Assembly: GCF_000513135.1 (NCBI RefSeq)
Contig: NZ_BAUV01000002.1
Location: 1-64,000, forward strand
DNA: 64,000 nt
Reading direction: 5' to 3'
From: Halalkalibacter akibai JCM 9157
Lineage (GTDB): Bacteria > Bacillota > Bacilli > Bacillales > Bacillaceae_D
The translations under genes were made by a program, and so were the position numbers. Positions 1-7,289 of this stretch are shown one piece after another. The stretch's first letter is position 1; the number at the start of each line of letters is the position of its first letter. Below the pieces are notes generated by a model. The model did not search any database. It was given only the letters and a program-made list of their open reading frames with translations, and was not told the origin of the DNA.

Positions 1-2
1 CT

Positions 3-234
3 ATGAAAACAGCTTGAATATTAAATGACTTATATGTTGATAAAGAAGCAAGAAAACAAGGAGTAGGAGAAATGCTCTTACATAAAGCTAAAGAATACGG
101 AAATTGAAACAGGTGCAAATAGCCTTAGTCTCAGTACAGCACCAGATAATTATTCTGCACAAAGATTATATGAAAGAAATGGATACAAAAAGGATTCTCT
201 ATTTTATCATTTTGAATTAGATTTAGCTGAATAA
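3..234 (+). pseudogene. GNAT acetyltransferase remnant, broken
   Basis: The translation carries the core of a GNAT N-acetyltransferase: LNDLYVDKEARKQGVGEMLL (acetyl-CoA loop R-x-x-G-V-G) and, in another frame, a C-terminal part ending SAQRLYERNGYKKDSLFY. A TGA at 15-17 stands where a tryptophan is expected, and a frameshift near position 105 separates the two parts. With no intact reading frame and no N-terminal half visible at the window edge, it is a dead or truncated gene. The original substrate cannot be told. Confidence 0.75.
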
Positions 235-250
235 ACCTTCTTCAACTAAC

Positions 251-523
251 ATGAAAATAAACTTCTGTAACTTAGGAAAAACGGCAATACTAAAGAAGAC
301 GCAGCTCATTCATTTTTTTAAAAGGGGAGAGCGCCTGTTTCGTTTAGATGAAAAAGTACGCTCTGGAATTTCTACCTTTGCAAATTTGGCTTCAAAGGAC
401 GAAATTGAAGAAGGTTGTAATAAGTTGAAAATGGACATTGAAACTAAGAAAATAGAAAATGTTTTAAATAAATATAGTAGCAATTTAGGTGATTATATTT
501 ATGTAGTTGCTGAGAAGAAATAG
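251..523 (+). pseudogene. Possible C-terminal remnant of a SAM-dependent methyltransferase
   Basis: The 90-residue frame has a lysine-rich, unfamiliar first third, followed by a stretch (LFRLDEKVRSGISTFANLAS, then EEGCNKL, ending GDYIYVVAEKK) that resembles the last part of Bacillus class I SAM-dependent methyltransferases. The nucleotide-binding part of that family is missing, and the ATG has no convincing ribosome binding site. I infer a truncated gene whose 5' end was replaced by unrelated DNA. It could be a small independent protein, but its place among decayed genes argues against that. Confidence 0.4.
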
Positions 524-530
524 AAAATCT

Positions 531-647
531 TGTTGAACTAACGGAGGCGTTAGTAAAATTACGGGCTGTAAGAGATGCAGCTCGTTTTTTTTTATACCCA
601 CTTATTGGAAGATGATGTTAAACTAAAGGGCAGTTTATTGCAAGAAG
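531..647 (+). repeat. Dispersed hairpin repeat, copy A
   Basis: This copy begins with the family signature (gaactaacgg, then a short GC-rich block) and has a second conserved half around 614-647 (aaactaaagggcagtttatt). It lies directly after the methyltransferase remnant and includes a terminator-like hairpin. Related copies occur at 1115, 2419, 3214, 4844, 5448, 5639 and 7032, all on the same strand after reading frames. Confidence 0.6.
563..593 (+). terminator. Rho-independent terminator inside repeat copy A
   Basis: GGGCTG and CAGCTC form a six-pair stem (one G-T pair) around a nine-base loop, followed by G and nine T. It would end transcription from the upstream remnant. Confidence 0.6.
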
Positions 648-695
648 GGTTGTTTTTATTATGGAGGAATCTATTAAGAAAAGGGTGGTTTAAAA

Positions 696-1112
696 ATGAA
701 GTTGAGAGTATTGTTTGGTATTTTACTTATTGTTATTTTGACGGCTTGTTCTTCAACGACACAAACGGTTATTTCCGATGAAGTAATCTTTTATGGGGAA
801 GGAGAATACTGGAATGTTAGTTACATATTCAATTCAGGATTGTATGAAGAGAAAAAAATAAATTGGGTTGAAATCGAAACAAAAGGTTTTGAGCTAACAC
901 AGGAAGAAATTGAGAATATTGACATTGAATTTGAAGGTAGAGATGGTTTGATTACAGGTAATGTGGGAGATATGGAAACGAAAATTGAGGGTAATGCTAT
1001 CTCTTTTTTAGTTGGTACTGTTAATTTTGAAACATATGAAGAAGATGAATATAAAATCACTATTAACTTCAAAGATAAACACGATTTTATAAAGTTGCAG
1101 ATAAAACGTTGA
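696..1112 (+). CDS. Small lipoprotein of unknown function
   Basis: The product has 138 residues. A short positively charged start and a hydrophobic segment lead into the lipobox LTAC with Cys18, so it should be a lipoprotein anchored to the outer face of the membrane. The remainder is acidic and rich in alternating beta-type segments (for example NVSYIFNSGLY and EYKITINFKD), without a motif I recognise. AAGGGTGG lies about eight bases before the ATG. It stands alone between two copies of the hairpin repeat, in the accessory part of the window. The secretion call is firm; the function is unknown. Confidence 0.7.
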   Translation: MKLRVLFGILLIVILTACSSTTQTVISDEVIFYGEGEYWNVSYIFNSGLYEEKKINWVEIETKGFELTQEEIENIDIEFEGRDGLITGNVGDMETKIEGNAISFLVGTVNFETYEEDEYKITINFKDKHDFIKLQIKR

Positions 1113-1114
1113 TA

Positions 1115-1195
1115 TTCAACTAACGGAATCGATAGCTTAATAAAGGTTATCGCCGTCTTCCCTGTTGAAGTTACGAGGCAGTTTAGTCGAAGATA
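1115..1195 (+). repeat. Dispersed hairpin repeat, copy B
   Basis: Over about 80 bases this copy is nearly the same as copy C at 2419-2500: aactaacgga, a CGATA/TATCG stem around cttaataaagg, then ccctgttgaagttacg and a tail near cagttta. It starts just after the lipoprotein stop codon. Confidence 0.75.
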
Positions 1196-1247
1196 TATTT
1201 GTAATCACTAAACTTTTTTGAAATAATGGGAAAGTTCCCCAATAACC

Positions 1248-1276
1248 TTGTAATACGATGTACTTTGTATTACTAT
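1248..1276 (+). promoter_or_regulatory. Sigma-A-type promoter overlapped by a PadR-type operator
   Basis: TTGTAA (1248-1253) and TACTAT (1271-1276) are 17 bases apart. A perfect inverted repeat, GTAATAC (1250-1256) and GTATTAC (1267-1273), covers both elements. The padR start lies 42 bases downstream behind AGGAGG (1303-1308). PadR proteins usually bind dyads of this kind in their own promoters, so autorepression is likely. Confidence 0.6.
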
Positions 1277-1317
1277 ATTCAATATAATATTTTGTATTTT
1301 TTAGGAGGACAAGTCGT

Positions 1318-1653
1318 ATGGACAAAGAGATGATGAAAGGAAGCATTGATATTTTAATATTATCAGTAGTGAACCGTAGTGATTCATATGGATATGAAAT
1401 TGTAAAAATATTAAAGCAACAAAGTGATAACGTTTATGATATGAGCGAGGGAACTTTATATCCAGCTTTAAAGAGATTGGAGAATAAAGACTTTATAGAA
1501 GCTTATTGGGGAGAATCTAATGAAGGTGGGAGAAGAAAGTATTATCGTATTACTGAAAACGGTAAAAAGGAACTAACTAGAAAAGTAAGCCAGTGGAAAG
1601 AAATTAATATATTAGTTTCCAAAGTTACGGAGGGATGGTATGAGTTATATTAA
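1318..1653 (+). CDS. PadR-family transcriptional regulator
   Basis: This 111-residue winged-helix protein has the PadR signature: SIDILILSVV near the start, SYGYEIVKIL, then SEGTLYPALKRLENKDFIEA and GGRRKYYRIT for the wing, with a short C-terminal dimer helix. PadR regulators are mostly ligand-responsive repressors of adjacent membrane or efflux genes. The start has a strong AGGAGG nine bases upstream. The stop overlaps the start of the next gene by 14 bases, so the two are translationally coupled. The dyad over its promoter suggests self-regulation. The effector is unknown. Confidence 0.9.
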   Translation: MDKEMMKGSIDILILSVVNRSDSYGYEIVKILKQQSDNVYDMSEGTLYPALKRLENKDFIEAYWGESNEGGRRKYYRITENGKKELTRKVSQWKEINILVSKVTEGWYELY

Positions 1654-2380
1654 CCATTACTTAGAGAAATTGACTTCAGGTCTCAATTGTGATGAAAAGA
1701 CGAAACAAGATTTGCTTGATGAGTTCAGTGACCATTTATTTTTATTGAAGAAGGAGTATTTAGAACAAGGTCTGTCAGATGAAAATGCTGAAAAATGTGC
1801 TGTTTTAGACTTTGGAGAACAATCGCATATTCAGAGTGAATTAGAAAAGACATTAAATCCATTTAATAAAATTTTAAAGGGAACCATCTGGTTAACTTTT
1901 TGTGTTTACATATGGTTTATTGTGATGGTTGCATTTATTGGGAAGTTCGACGTATTAGTTAATCATGATAGAGGCGTTACTTTGAGGTTTGATTGGGGTA
2001 TTTATTCCAACCACAATCTAATTCCTCTTAAAAACATTCATAATGAGATTTACCAATCTATATTTTGGGTAAGTACAAGGAACGTCTTTGATATAACTTT
2101 TTTTACAACAATACTCGGTGGAATGTTAATGTTTATTCCTTTAGGAATTTTCCTTTTTATTTTGTTTAAGATTAATACCTTTGCAAAAGCAATATTGTAT
2201 GTTCTTTTAGTTGGCATAATGATAGAAGGAGTACAGCTTCTGACGGGTACAGGTACGTTGAATGTAAATGATGTTTTCTTTTATTTAATAGGTTCAACAA
2301 TAGGTTGGTTTCTGTTGAACATTATTAGAAAATTAAATTTAACCAAGGTAGGAAAGGGTCACAGTTTAATATACAGATAA
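1640..2380 (+). CDS. Membrane protein: permease-prefix-type N-terminus with VanZ-like C-terminus
   Basis: The 246-residue product begins with about 75 soluble residues (INHYLEKLTSGL, ending DFGEQSHIQSELEK) like the DUF1700 or permease prefix domains that accompany PadR regulators. Four or five membrane segments follow. The last part (IEGVQLLTGTGTLNVNDVFF then YLIGSTIGW) matches the VanZ pattern of acidic and Asn/Asp residues followed by a glycine-rich helix. VanZ-like proteins are linked to teicoplanin and other antibiotic resistance. It overlaps padR and is probably its regulated partner. Function by homology only. Confidence 0.7.
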   Translation: MSYINHYLEKLTSGLNCDEKTKQDLLDEFSDHLFLLKKEYLEQGLSDENAEKCAVLDFGEQSHIQSELEKTLNPFNKILKGTIWLTFCVYIWFIVMVAFIGKFDVLVNHDRGVTLRFDWGIYSNHNLIPLKNIHNEIYQSIFWVSTRNVFDITFFTTILGGMLMFIPLGIFLFILFKINTFAKAILYVLLVGIMIEGVQLLTGTGTLNVNDVFFYLIGSTIGWFLLNIIRKLNLTKVGKGHSLIYR

Positions 2381-2418
2381 AATAAAAGTAATAACCTCTG
2401 TTTAATTATTAATTGTTT

Positions 2419-2500
2419 CTTAAACTAACGGAAGCGATAGCTTAATAAAGGTTATCGCTTATCCCTGTTGACGTAACGGGCAGTTTAATTGAGGAAAGAT
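2419..2500 (+). repeat. Dispersed hairpin repeat, copy C
   Basis: This is the clearest copy: aaactaacggaa, stem GCGATA/TATCGC around gcttaataaaggt, then ccctgttgacgtaacgggca and tttaattgaggaaagat. It lies 40 bases after the VanZ-like gene. It has no T run after the stem, so it is not a classical terminator. Confidence 0.75.
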
Positions 2501-2555
2501 TATAACGAAATTTATAAATACGATAATTCAAAAGAAGTTAAGGGGGGAATTGTAG

Positions 2556-3194
2556 GTGGAAAGTAAAATTGAAGTGTATGAAAAGAAATCTCAATATTTC
2601 AGCCCCAATAAACACTTTATTTCACGTATTCAAGAAATGGAGAAGAAATCAGTTTATGGGGCTAAGGTTGCCCAAAAATGGACTGAAATTTTAAATAAAT
2701 CTCTTAATAGTGAAACTTACCCTGTAAATCATCCGATTGGGCAGGAAACATTTTCGTTATATGCAGAGTATCCAACTGGTGTATTTGAATATGCTTTAGA
2801 CATTGACGGTGCTACTTCACTTATAAAAGAAAGATGTATTAAGCCAGTACAGTTTACTCCGTCAAACATAATTGATGCTGTTGACCAAGGTAACATAAAT
2901 AAAGACCCAAATCGGATAAAACCAAACCATAAAAACCCTGTAATCGTACTTCAGAGTCGGTATCTAACTGATAACAAACCTTATTGTATTAATGGAAACC
3001 ATAGAATATTTGAAGCATATCGAAATAACGATACACAAATAGATGTTTTTCTATTTAAAGATTTGGAGTTTGTACCTTTCTTTTATGACATTCTAAGTAA
3101 AGCAACTTACTTTTTTGAGATTGATTACAAGTATGTAGTTTCTGATGAAAGATACATACAAAGCAAAAAAGGTGCATTTGTATATGAATTTTAA
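2556..3194 (+). CDS. Hypothetical protein with a ParB-like GNHR motif
   Basis: The product has 212 residues, starting at a GTG eight bases after AGGGGGG. A central segment, PVIVLQSRYLTD followed by CINGNHRIFEAYRN and QIDVFLF, resembles the catalytic G-x-H-R motif of ParB/sulfiredoxin-fold proteins: a strand, the motif, a helix, then another strand. No DNA-binding domain is visible and there are no membrane segments. Proteins of this shape can be small nucleases, kinases or regulatory domains, so the activity is not predicted. It stands alone between two hairpin repeats. Confidence 0.55.
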   Translation: MESKIEVYEKKSQYFSPNKHFISRIQEMEKKSVYGAKVAQKWTEILNKSLNSETYPVNHPIGQETFSLYAEYPTGVFEYALDIDGATSLIKERCIKPVQFTPSNIIDAVDQGNINKDPNRIKPNHKNPVIVLQSRYLTDNKPYCINGNHRIFEAYRNNDTQIDVFLFKDLEFVPFFYDILSKATYFFEIDYKYVVSDERYIQSKKGAFVYEF

Positions 3195-3213
3195 TTGATT
3201 GGAGATAAAGGTT

Positions 3214-3270
3214 TATTCAACAAACGGATGCGATTGTTTAACAGGAACAGTCGCTTTTCACTAAAGGAGG
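3214..3270 (+). repeat. Dispersed hairpin repeat, copy D
   Basis: The copy starts ttcaacaaacggatgcg and forms a GCGATTG/CAGTCGC stem (one G-T pair) around tttaacaggaa. It sits 20 bases after the GNHR-motif gene. Confidence 0.65.
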
Positions 3271-3366
3271 AGAATAGTTATTTTTCTATTAACTAAAAAA
3301 GGAAAAATGGAATATTGAGGATAAAATATAAATAAGTTTTTTTATGAATTGATAAAAAAAGACACT

Positions 3367-3423
3367 ATGGTCCCTATCCCTTATGTGTTGTCAAAAATTC
3401 AATCCCCTATAAATGATTATTAA
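3367..3423 (+). CDS. Putative 18-residue leader peptide of the MFS gene
   Basis: A short frame, MVPIPYVLSKIQSPINDY, lies 100 bases before the efflux gene. Codons 2-6 contain tccctatccctt, which can pair along 12 bases (one G-T) with the Shine-Dalgarno segment of the efflux gene. Codons 12-14 contain a second short match, atcccct. The proline-rich start (PIP) could slow ribosomes. This is the layout of translational attenuators in front of antibiotic-resistance genes. Its own ribosome binding site is weak (aaaaaaagac), so real translation is uncertain. Confidence 0.4.
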   Translation: MVPIPYVLSKIQSPINDY

Positions 3424-3522
3424 AACTGAAAGAGGCGATAAAATGTAGGTTTTCCCTTTTAAATGTGTAAACAGGCAAATTCTTATCGAATATTGTTATA
3501 AACATTTTTAAGGGGATAGGGA
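3371..3522 (+). promoter_or_regulatory. Leader with Shine-Dalgarno-sequestering pairing before the MFS gene
   Basis: The ribosome binding site aggggataggga (3511-3522) is complementary to 3371-3382, and its first seven bases are also complementary to 3402-3408. Both upstream partners lie in the 18-codon frame. The remaining leader shows no recognisable riboswitch. I infer that pairing hides the efflux gene's ribosome binding site until a ribosome stalls or moves on the leader peptide. Confidence 0.45.
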
Positions 3523-3523
3523 T

Positions 3524-4771
3524 ATGAATAATAAGAATGTTTCTTTTCGTTTTCTTTGGATTGGTCAGACATTTGCCAATCTAGGTGATGTTTTATATAT
3601 CGTTGGTTTAATTACGTTAATTTATCAGTTAACAGGCTCTGCTATGTACATGAGTATGGTTCCCTTTTTTATTACTATGTCACAATTTCTAAGTGGAGTA
3701 TTTGCCCCTCTTATCATTGACAGGATTCGTTTAAGAGGTATTTTAGCGTTTTCCCAATCTGGAAAAACATGCTTGTTGTTCATACTAGGATGGTCATTGT
3801 TTAGTAGTTTCTCATATCAAAACATTACAGTCGTTTTTTTGTTAGTATTTATGATTTCATTTTTAGATGGTTGGTCAACACCTGTTAGAAATACAATGGT
3901 TCCTCTTTTGGTACAACAAGTTGACTTAGTGAAAGCAAATAGTTTTTTATCTATATTAGACCAAACGATTAGACTTGGAGCATGGTCTGTTGGTGGTGTC
4001 CTCGTGGTCTGGTTGGGGAACTATCAAGTAATCTATATTACTGTTTTTTTATATTTTGTTTCAAGTATTATGATGTTCATGATTAAAGAAATTCATCTTA
4101 ATAATCATTTTAAAGAAACAAACCAAACCTCTCTTCCGAAAACGAACTGGGTCAAAATAAAAGAAGGATGGGTTTTTATTTGGAAAACGCCTGCTGTACG
4201 AACGATTAATATAATGGGTGTAATGGAGTCTCTTGCCAGCGCTGTTTGGGTGGCGGCAATCATTTATATCTATGTCGAAGAAGTATTAAAAGCGGGTGAA
4301 GAATGGTGGGGCTATATTAACGCTTGTTTTTTTCTGGGATTGATTATTGGTGGGTTTATTAGTTTAAGGTATAATCGCCTCGTAACCGAGCATTTGAGTC
4401 ATGTTATTGTTGTTGGAACACTTATTGCGAGCGTATTTACTTTTGTGTTTGCAGTTAATTCGATACCTTGGTTAATATTAATTCTTTCTATCTTGATTGG
4501 TTTTGGAGAACAATTGGGGGGAATCGCTCAACAAACCACGGTTCAGAAAAGCACCCCGCACAAAGAATTGCCAAAGGTTTATTCTGCTCAATATGCACTT
4601 CAATTGGTGACTTACGCTATCTCAGTTCTATTATTAGGCTATCTTACTGAATTATGGGGTGTCAAAATGTCATTCTTACTAGCATCTTTCTTGTTATTTA
4701 CATCCTTTATGTTTTCATTTTTAAATAGAAAACATTTGAATGCCGTAGTAAAAAAACAAGTATCGACTTAA
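3524..4771 (+). CDS. MFS efflux transporter, MFS_3/Mef-like
   Basis: The 415-residue protein has about 11-12 membrane segments. The start (FLWIGQTFANLGDVLYIVGL then LTGSAMYMSM) and the DGWSTPVRNTMVPLLV segment are typical of the MFS_3 group, which includes macrolide exporters of the Mef type. It would use the proton gradient to export a drug or metabolite from the cytoplasm. The start follows aggggataggga by one base to its last A, which is close but workable. The preceding 250 bases carry an apparent leader peptide and anti-Shine-Dalgarno pairing. The substrate is not known. Confidence 0.8.
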   Translation: MNNKNVSFRFLWIGQTFANLGDVLYIVGLITLIYQLTGSAMYMSMVPFFITMSQFLSGVFAPLIIDRIRLRGILAFSQSGKTCLLFILGWSLFSSFSYQNITVVFLLVFMISFLDGWSTPVRNTMVPLLVQQVDLVKANSFLSILDQTIRLGAWSVGGVLVVWLGNYQVIYITVFLYFVSSIMMFMIKEIHLNNHFKETNQTSLPKTNWVKIKEGWVFIWKTPAVRTINIMGVMESLASAVWVAAIIYIYVEEVLKAGEEWWGYINACFFLGLIIGGFISLRYNRLVTEHLSHVIVVGTLIASVFTFVFAVNSIPWLILILSILIGFGEQLGGIAQQTTVQKSTPHKELPKVYSAQYALQLVTYAISVLLLGYLTELWGVKMSFLLASFLLFTSFMFSFLNRKHLNAVVKKQVST

Positions 4772-4779
4772 TTTCTTAG

Positions 4780-4815
4780 AGAGCTTGGAGAATTACTAAG
4801 CTCTTTCTCTTTTAT
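4780..4815 (+). terminator. Terminator after the MFS gene
   Basis: AGAGCTT (4780-4786) and AAGCTCT (4798-4804) form a perfect stem followed by ttctctttt, starting nine bases after the stop codon. Confidence 0.65.
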
Positions 4816-4843
4816 CCTAGAGTTAAGTTTGTGAAGTTTTGTA

Positions 4844-4887
4844 CTAAAAGTAACGGGAGCATTCCTTTAAGAAGGGATGCTTTTTCT
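4844..4887 (+). repeat. Dispersed hairpin repeat, copy E, acting as a terminator
   Basis: The family signature aaagtaacggg leads into an AGCATTCC/GGGATGCT stem (4858-4865 and 4874-4881) followed by a T run. It is a second terminator after the MFS gene. Confidence 0.65.
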
Positions 4888-4992
4888 ATGTAATTTCCAT
4901 AGAATGAATGTAAAATTAAAGAACAATATAAATCACTAATTTGGTAATATTTCACCTGTCGAGGACATCTCTTATTAAGAGGAGGGATTTAC

Positions 4993-5406
4993 ATGAAAAG
5001 AACTTATATAATTGGCTTGGGTGGGGCTGTAATCTGTGCAACTATATTATCTTTTACCGTGTTTGGCAGCCAGACGAATAGTAACATGGAGGAAGTATTA
5101 GATGAAGAAATCATTTTTTATAGTGACGGAATTGTAGTAGATGAAGAATATATGAATGAACTGCAAATTGGAACCATGGAATTAGCTAAGTTTATCGGAG
5201 AAAAGTTACAGGACACTGACATAAAGGTGAAGCAAATTGAGCTTGACCTTCCTAATTTACCAAATCGACGTATTCACATTGAAGAACTGACAGCTAAAGT
5301 TGAGAATAGCGAAGAGACGGTTAATGAAATAATGAAATCAGCAATAGCAGAAGGTATTGTTCGAGATGATGAACCTTATGAGATAATTGTAAAAAAAGAA
5401 AATTAA
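4993..5406 (+). CDS. Membrane-anchored or secreted protein of unknown function
   Basis: The product has 137 residues. A Lys-Arg start and one hydrophobic segment (residues 5-25, YIIGLGGAVICATILSFTVF) give a signal anchor without a lipobox. The remainder is acidic and soluble and would lie outside the cell: NMEEVLDEEIIFYSDGIVVD, then a helical part with ELAKFIGEKLQDTD. AGGAGG-like gaggaggg is about ten bases before the ATG. No family is recognised. It stands alone, with hairpin repeats and terminators on both sides. Confidence 0.6.
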   Translation: MKRTYIIGLGGAVICATILSFTVFGSQTNSNMEEVLDEEIIFYSDGIVVDEEYMNELQIGTMELAKFIGEKLQDTDIKVKQIELDLPNLPNRRIHIEELTAKVENSEETVNEIMKSAIAEGIVRDDEPYEIIVKKEN

Positions 5407-5447
5407 AGCAGTTCTAACTTTTTTGAGATTCCATATTCTTTTTCTTC

Positions 5448-5490
5448 TTCAACTAACGGATGCTTTAGTTGAACAAGAGCTATCATTTAT
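5448..5490 (+). repeat. Dispersed hairpin repeat, copy F
   Basis: The signature ttcaactaacggatgc and gttgaacaagagctatcatt match the first half of copies B and C; pairing is weaker. The 430-base gap from 5407 to the PIN gene holds copies F and G, two terminators and a palindrome, but no gene. Confidence 0.55.
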
Positions 5491-5547
5491 AACCGATCTT
5501 TTACTGCGTAATACAACCAAACTTTTAATTAAATAATCATTTGAAGA

Positions 5548-5577
5548 GATCACTCTTATTAGGGTGGTCCTTTTTCG
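5548..5577 (+). terminator. Terminator-like hairpin
   Basis: GATCAC (5548-5553) and GTGGTC (5564-5569) pair with one G-T around a ten-base loop, followed by five T after one C. Confidence 0.45.
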
Positions 5578-5638
5578 TACTAGACCATTACTGTGCAACA
5601 AGTGTATTCACTTTCATATGACTTTGAGAACGACTACA

Positions 5639-5711
5639 CTTAAACTAACAGCTTTAGTTTAATAAGGATTCATATCCAAAGTCAGCATATTCTGTTGGCT
5701 TTTTTTATTTT
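5639..5711 (+). repeat. Dispersed hairpin repeat, copy G, with a terminator
   Basis: The copy begins cttaaactaacagctttag and tttaataaggat. It is followed by a GTCAGCA/TGTTGGC stem (5681-5687 and 5693-5699) and a run of seven or more T. Confidence 0.55.
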
Positions 5712-5779
5712 GTCTTGGGAAGTGATTTAGTGTAGAAGTAGGATCATAATTTTCGGTAACTAATTTTAAAATAGCTTTT

Positions 5780-5797
5780 AAAGGATATATATCCTTT
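5780..5797. promoter_or_regulatory. Eighteen-base perfect palindrome upstream of the PIN gene
   Basis: AAAGGATAT/ATATCCTTT is fully self-complementary and ends 43 bases before the PIN start codon. Three further T follow, so it could also act as a small terminator. It could be an operator for autoregulation. Confidence 0.4.
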
Positions 5798-5840
5798 TTT
5801 GTCGAATATCAACAAAAAATACGACCAAAAGGAGAGGCAA

Positions 5841-6890
5841 ATGAGTTACTTAATTTTTATAGATACTAATGTTGTGCATAACGATTTTTTCTTTAAAAGT
5901 AGCGCTATTAAAAAATTATTGAAGTTCACTAATCATGAACCAGTTAAACTTTGCATTACTCAATTCAACTATAACGAAATCATAAAAAAGTATAGAGATA
6001 ACGTTAGACCTGCAATAAAAGAAGTGCGACAGGTTAGAAATAGTGTAAGCAAAAGGATGGAAGAATTAGGAATTGACGAATTGTTTGATATGGAGAAACT
6101 AAGGGCAGAAAAGTATGTTGAGAATTATAAGCAATTTCTAGATGAGACGATTGAAAATAATAATATACAAATAGTTGGTTATCCAACTGGAGAACATGTT
6201 ACTGCTCAAATATCAGAGAAATACTTTAACGTAATTAAACCTTTCGGTGAAGGTAAAATATCCTTTCAAGATGCAATTATTTGGGAAAGTATTGTTGAAT
6301 ATTGTAAAAATGAAGATCCAGAGACTGTAGTGTTCATTTCAAACAATACTACAGATTTTGCTGATAATAGTAAAAATAAAATACACAGTGATATAGAAGA
6401 TGATATTTGCGGACTGCTTTATTACAATTCAGTTGGTGCATTTCTTGAACACGAAGAAGATAACTTACATGATTACTTTATCGATAATTATGAATTTGAT
6501 AAAGAACTATTGGAAAGCGAATTAAGGACCTTTTTCGATGGAAATTCTCTTATAGATTATTCAATCCATGATCTCCTAATGAATTCAGAGTTTGAAGGAG
6601 AATACTTTAGCGGATGGGGTACCGACGGTTACATTGATGAGATGGACTTCGAGATACTTGAAGTTACTTTTGATATCGAAGAGAATGAATTATTAATCTC
6701 ATTTGGAATAGAGTTAAGTGTTAGTTTTAGTATAGAAACGATTGACCCATCTTACGAAAGAGGTGATTCTGGAGACGGGATGCTGTCGGAAAGCAGTTGT
6801 ACAGATATATATCTACTGGGAGATATAACATATTCTCTTAATGAAGGGACAATGTCTGACTATGTAGAGAAAGAAATAGATTTTCTATAA
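5841..6890 (+). CDS. PIN-domain protein, DUF4935-like, possible RNase
   Basis: I start the protein at the ATG behind aaaaggagag, giving 349 residues; a TTG 42 bases earlier lacks a binding site. The first part holds a PIN nuclease core: IFIDTNVVHND with the first acidic residue, ITQFNYNEI with the conserved Glu, FQDAIIWESIV, and VVFISNNTTDFAD. These acidic residues would bind metal and cleave RNA. An acidic extension of about 150 residues (with IDYSIHDLLMNSEFEGEY) is of unknown fold. No antitoxin gene is adjacent. PIN proteins are often toxins or defence effectors, but a housekeeping RNase cannot be excluded. Confidence 0.7.
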   Translation: MSYLIFIDTNVVHNDFFFKSSAIKKLLKFTNHEPVKLCITQFNYNEIIKKYRDNVRPAIKEVRQVRNSVSKRMEELGIDELFDMEKLRAEKYVENYKQFLDETIENNNIQIVGYPTGEHVTAQISEKYFNVIKPFGEGKISFQDAIIWESIVEYCKNEDPETVVFISNNTTDFADNSKNKIHSDIEDDICGLLYYNSVGAFLEHEEDNLHDYFIDNYEFDKELLESELRTFFDGNSLIDYSIHDLLMNSEFEGEYFSGWGTDGYIDEMDFEILEVTFDIEENELLISFGIELSVSFSIETIDPSYERGDSGDGMLSESSCTDIYLLGDITYSLNEGTMSDYVEKEIDFL

Positions 6891-7031
6891 GTATCTTAGA
6901 TGATGTACAAGAATTATAGAAGAGTGCGAGCAACATGAAATATTTTTGGTCTAATAGAGAGTCCCTTTGCTGCACAGTACAACTATACTGCGCCTAAAAT
7001 AAAATTTATTTAACTATGTGAACAATAATTA

Positions 7032-7065
7032 AAGTAACGGGAGCTTGAGATTAAAATGGATTCAC
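7032..7065 (+). repeat. Dispersed hairpin repeat, copy H
   Basis: aaagtaacgggagcttgag and attaaaatggattcac match the first half of the family. It lies in a 400-base gap after the PIN gene that otherwise holds a terminator and the sigK junction arm. Confidence 0.5.
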
Positions 7066-7066
7066 A

Positions 7067-7100
7067 AAAAGCATTGGATTAAATCCAATGCTTTTCTGAT
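7067..7100. terminator. Strong terminator hairpin
   Basis: A perfect 13-pair stem (AAAAGCATTGGAT at 7067-7079 with its complement at 7083-7095) closes on a three-base loop. The arms begin with A and end with T runs, so it can work in both directions. Confidence 0.7.
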
Positions 7101-7201
7101 GTTAAGTTTAGTTAACTATGCTTAAATTAGAACTACTATTTATCCGTAAATCATGTTCTCTTCTAATGTACAAAAACAGTTAAAACCCATACCTGTTTTA
7201 G

Positions 7202-7289
7202 GTTATAAATTTCTTCCCAAAAACCCATAATGTAGCAAAATGAGCTTTTTAAAAGACGCTCCTCTTCTGACATTAGAATAGAAATTCTT
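7202..7289 (+). other. Conserved junction arm before sigK C-terminal copy 1 (att-like)
   Basis: About 88 bases are similar to 15668-15753, the segment before copy 2. Shared blocks are gttat, aaacccataatgtag, aatgagc, and ctgacattaga followed by tagaaattct. Similarity to a genuine sigK N-terminal half ends at gaaatt, matching the place where skin-type elements interrupt sigK. I infer an attachment-site arm from the end of an inserted element. Confidence 0.55.

Noticed and set aside
15-17. TGA read as tryptophan (recoding)
   Set aside because: A frameshift follows in the same gene and other genes use TGG and TGA normally, so decay is simpler.
575-781. Plus-strand frame of 68 codons
   Set aside because: It starts inside the terminator of repeat copy A and runs into the lipoprotein gene in another frame; no ribosome binding site.
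531-7065. CRISPR-like array
   Set aside because: Repeats are irregularly spaced by genes, vary in sequence and form different hairpins; there are no cas genes.
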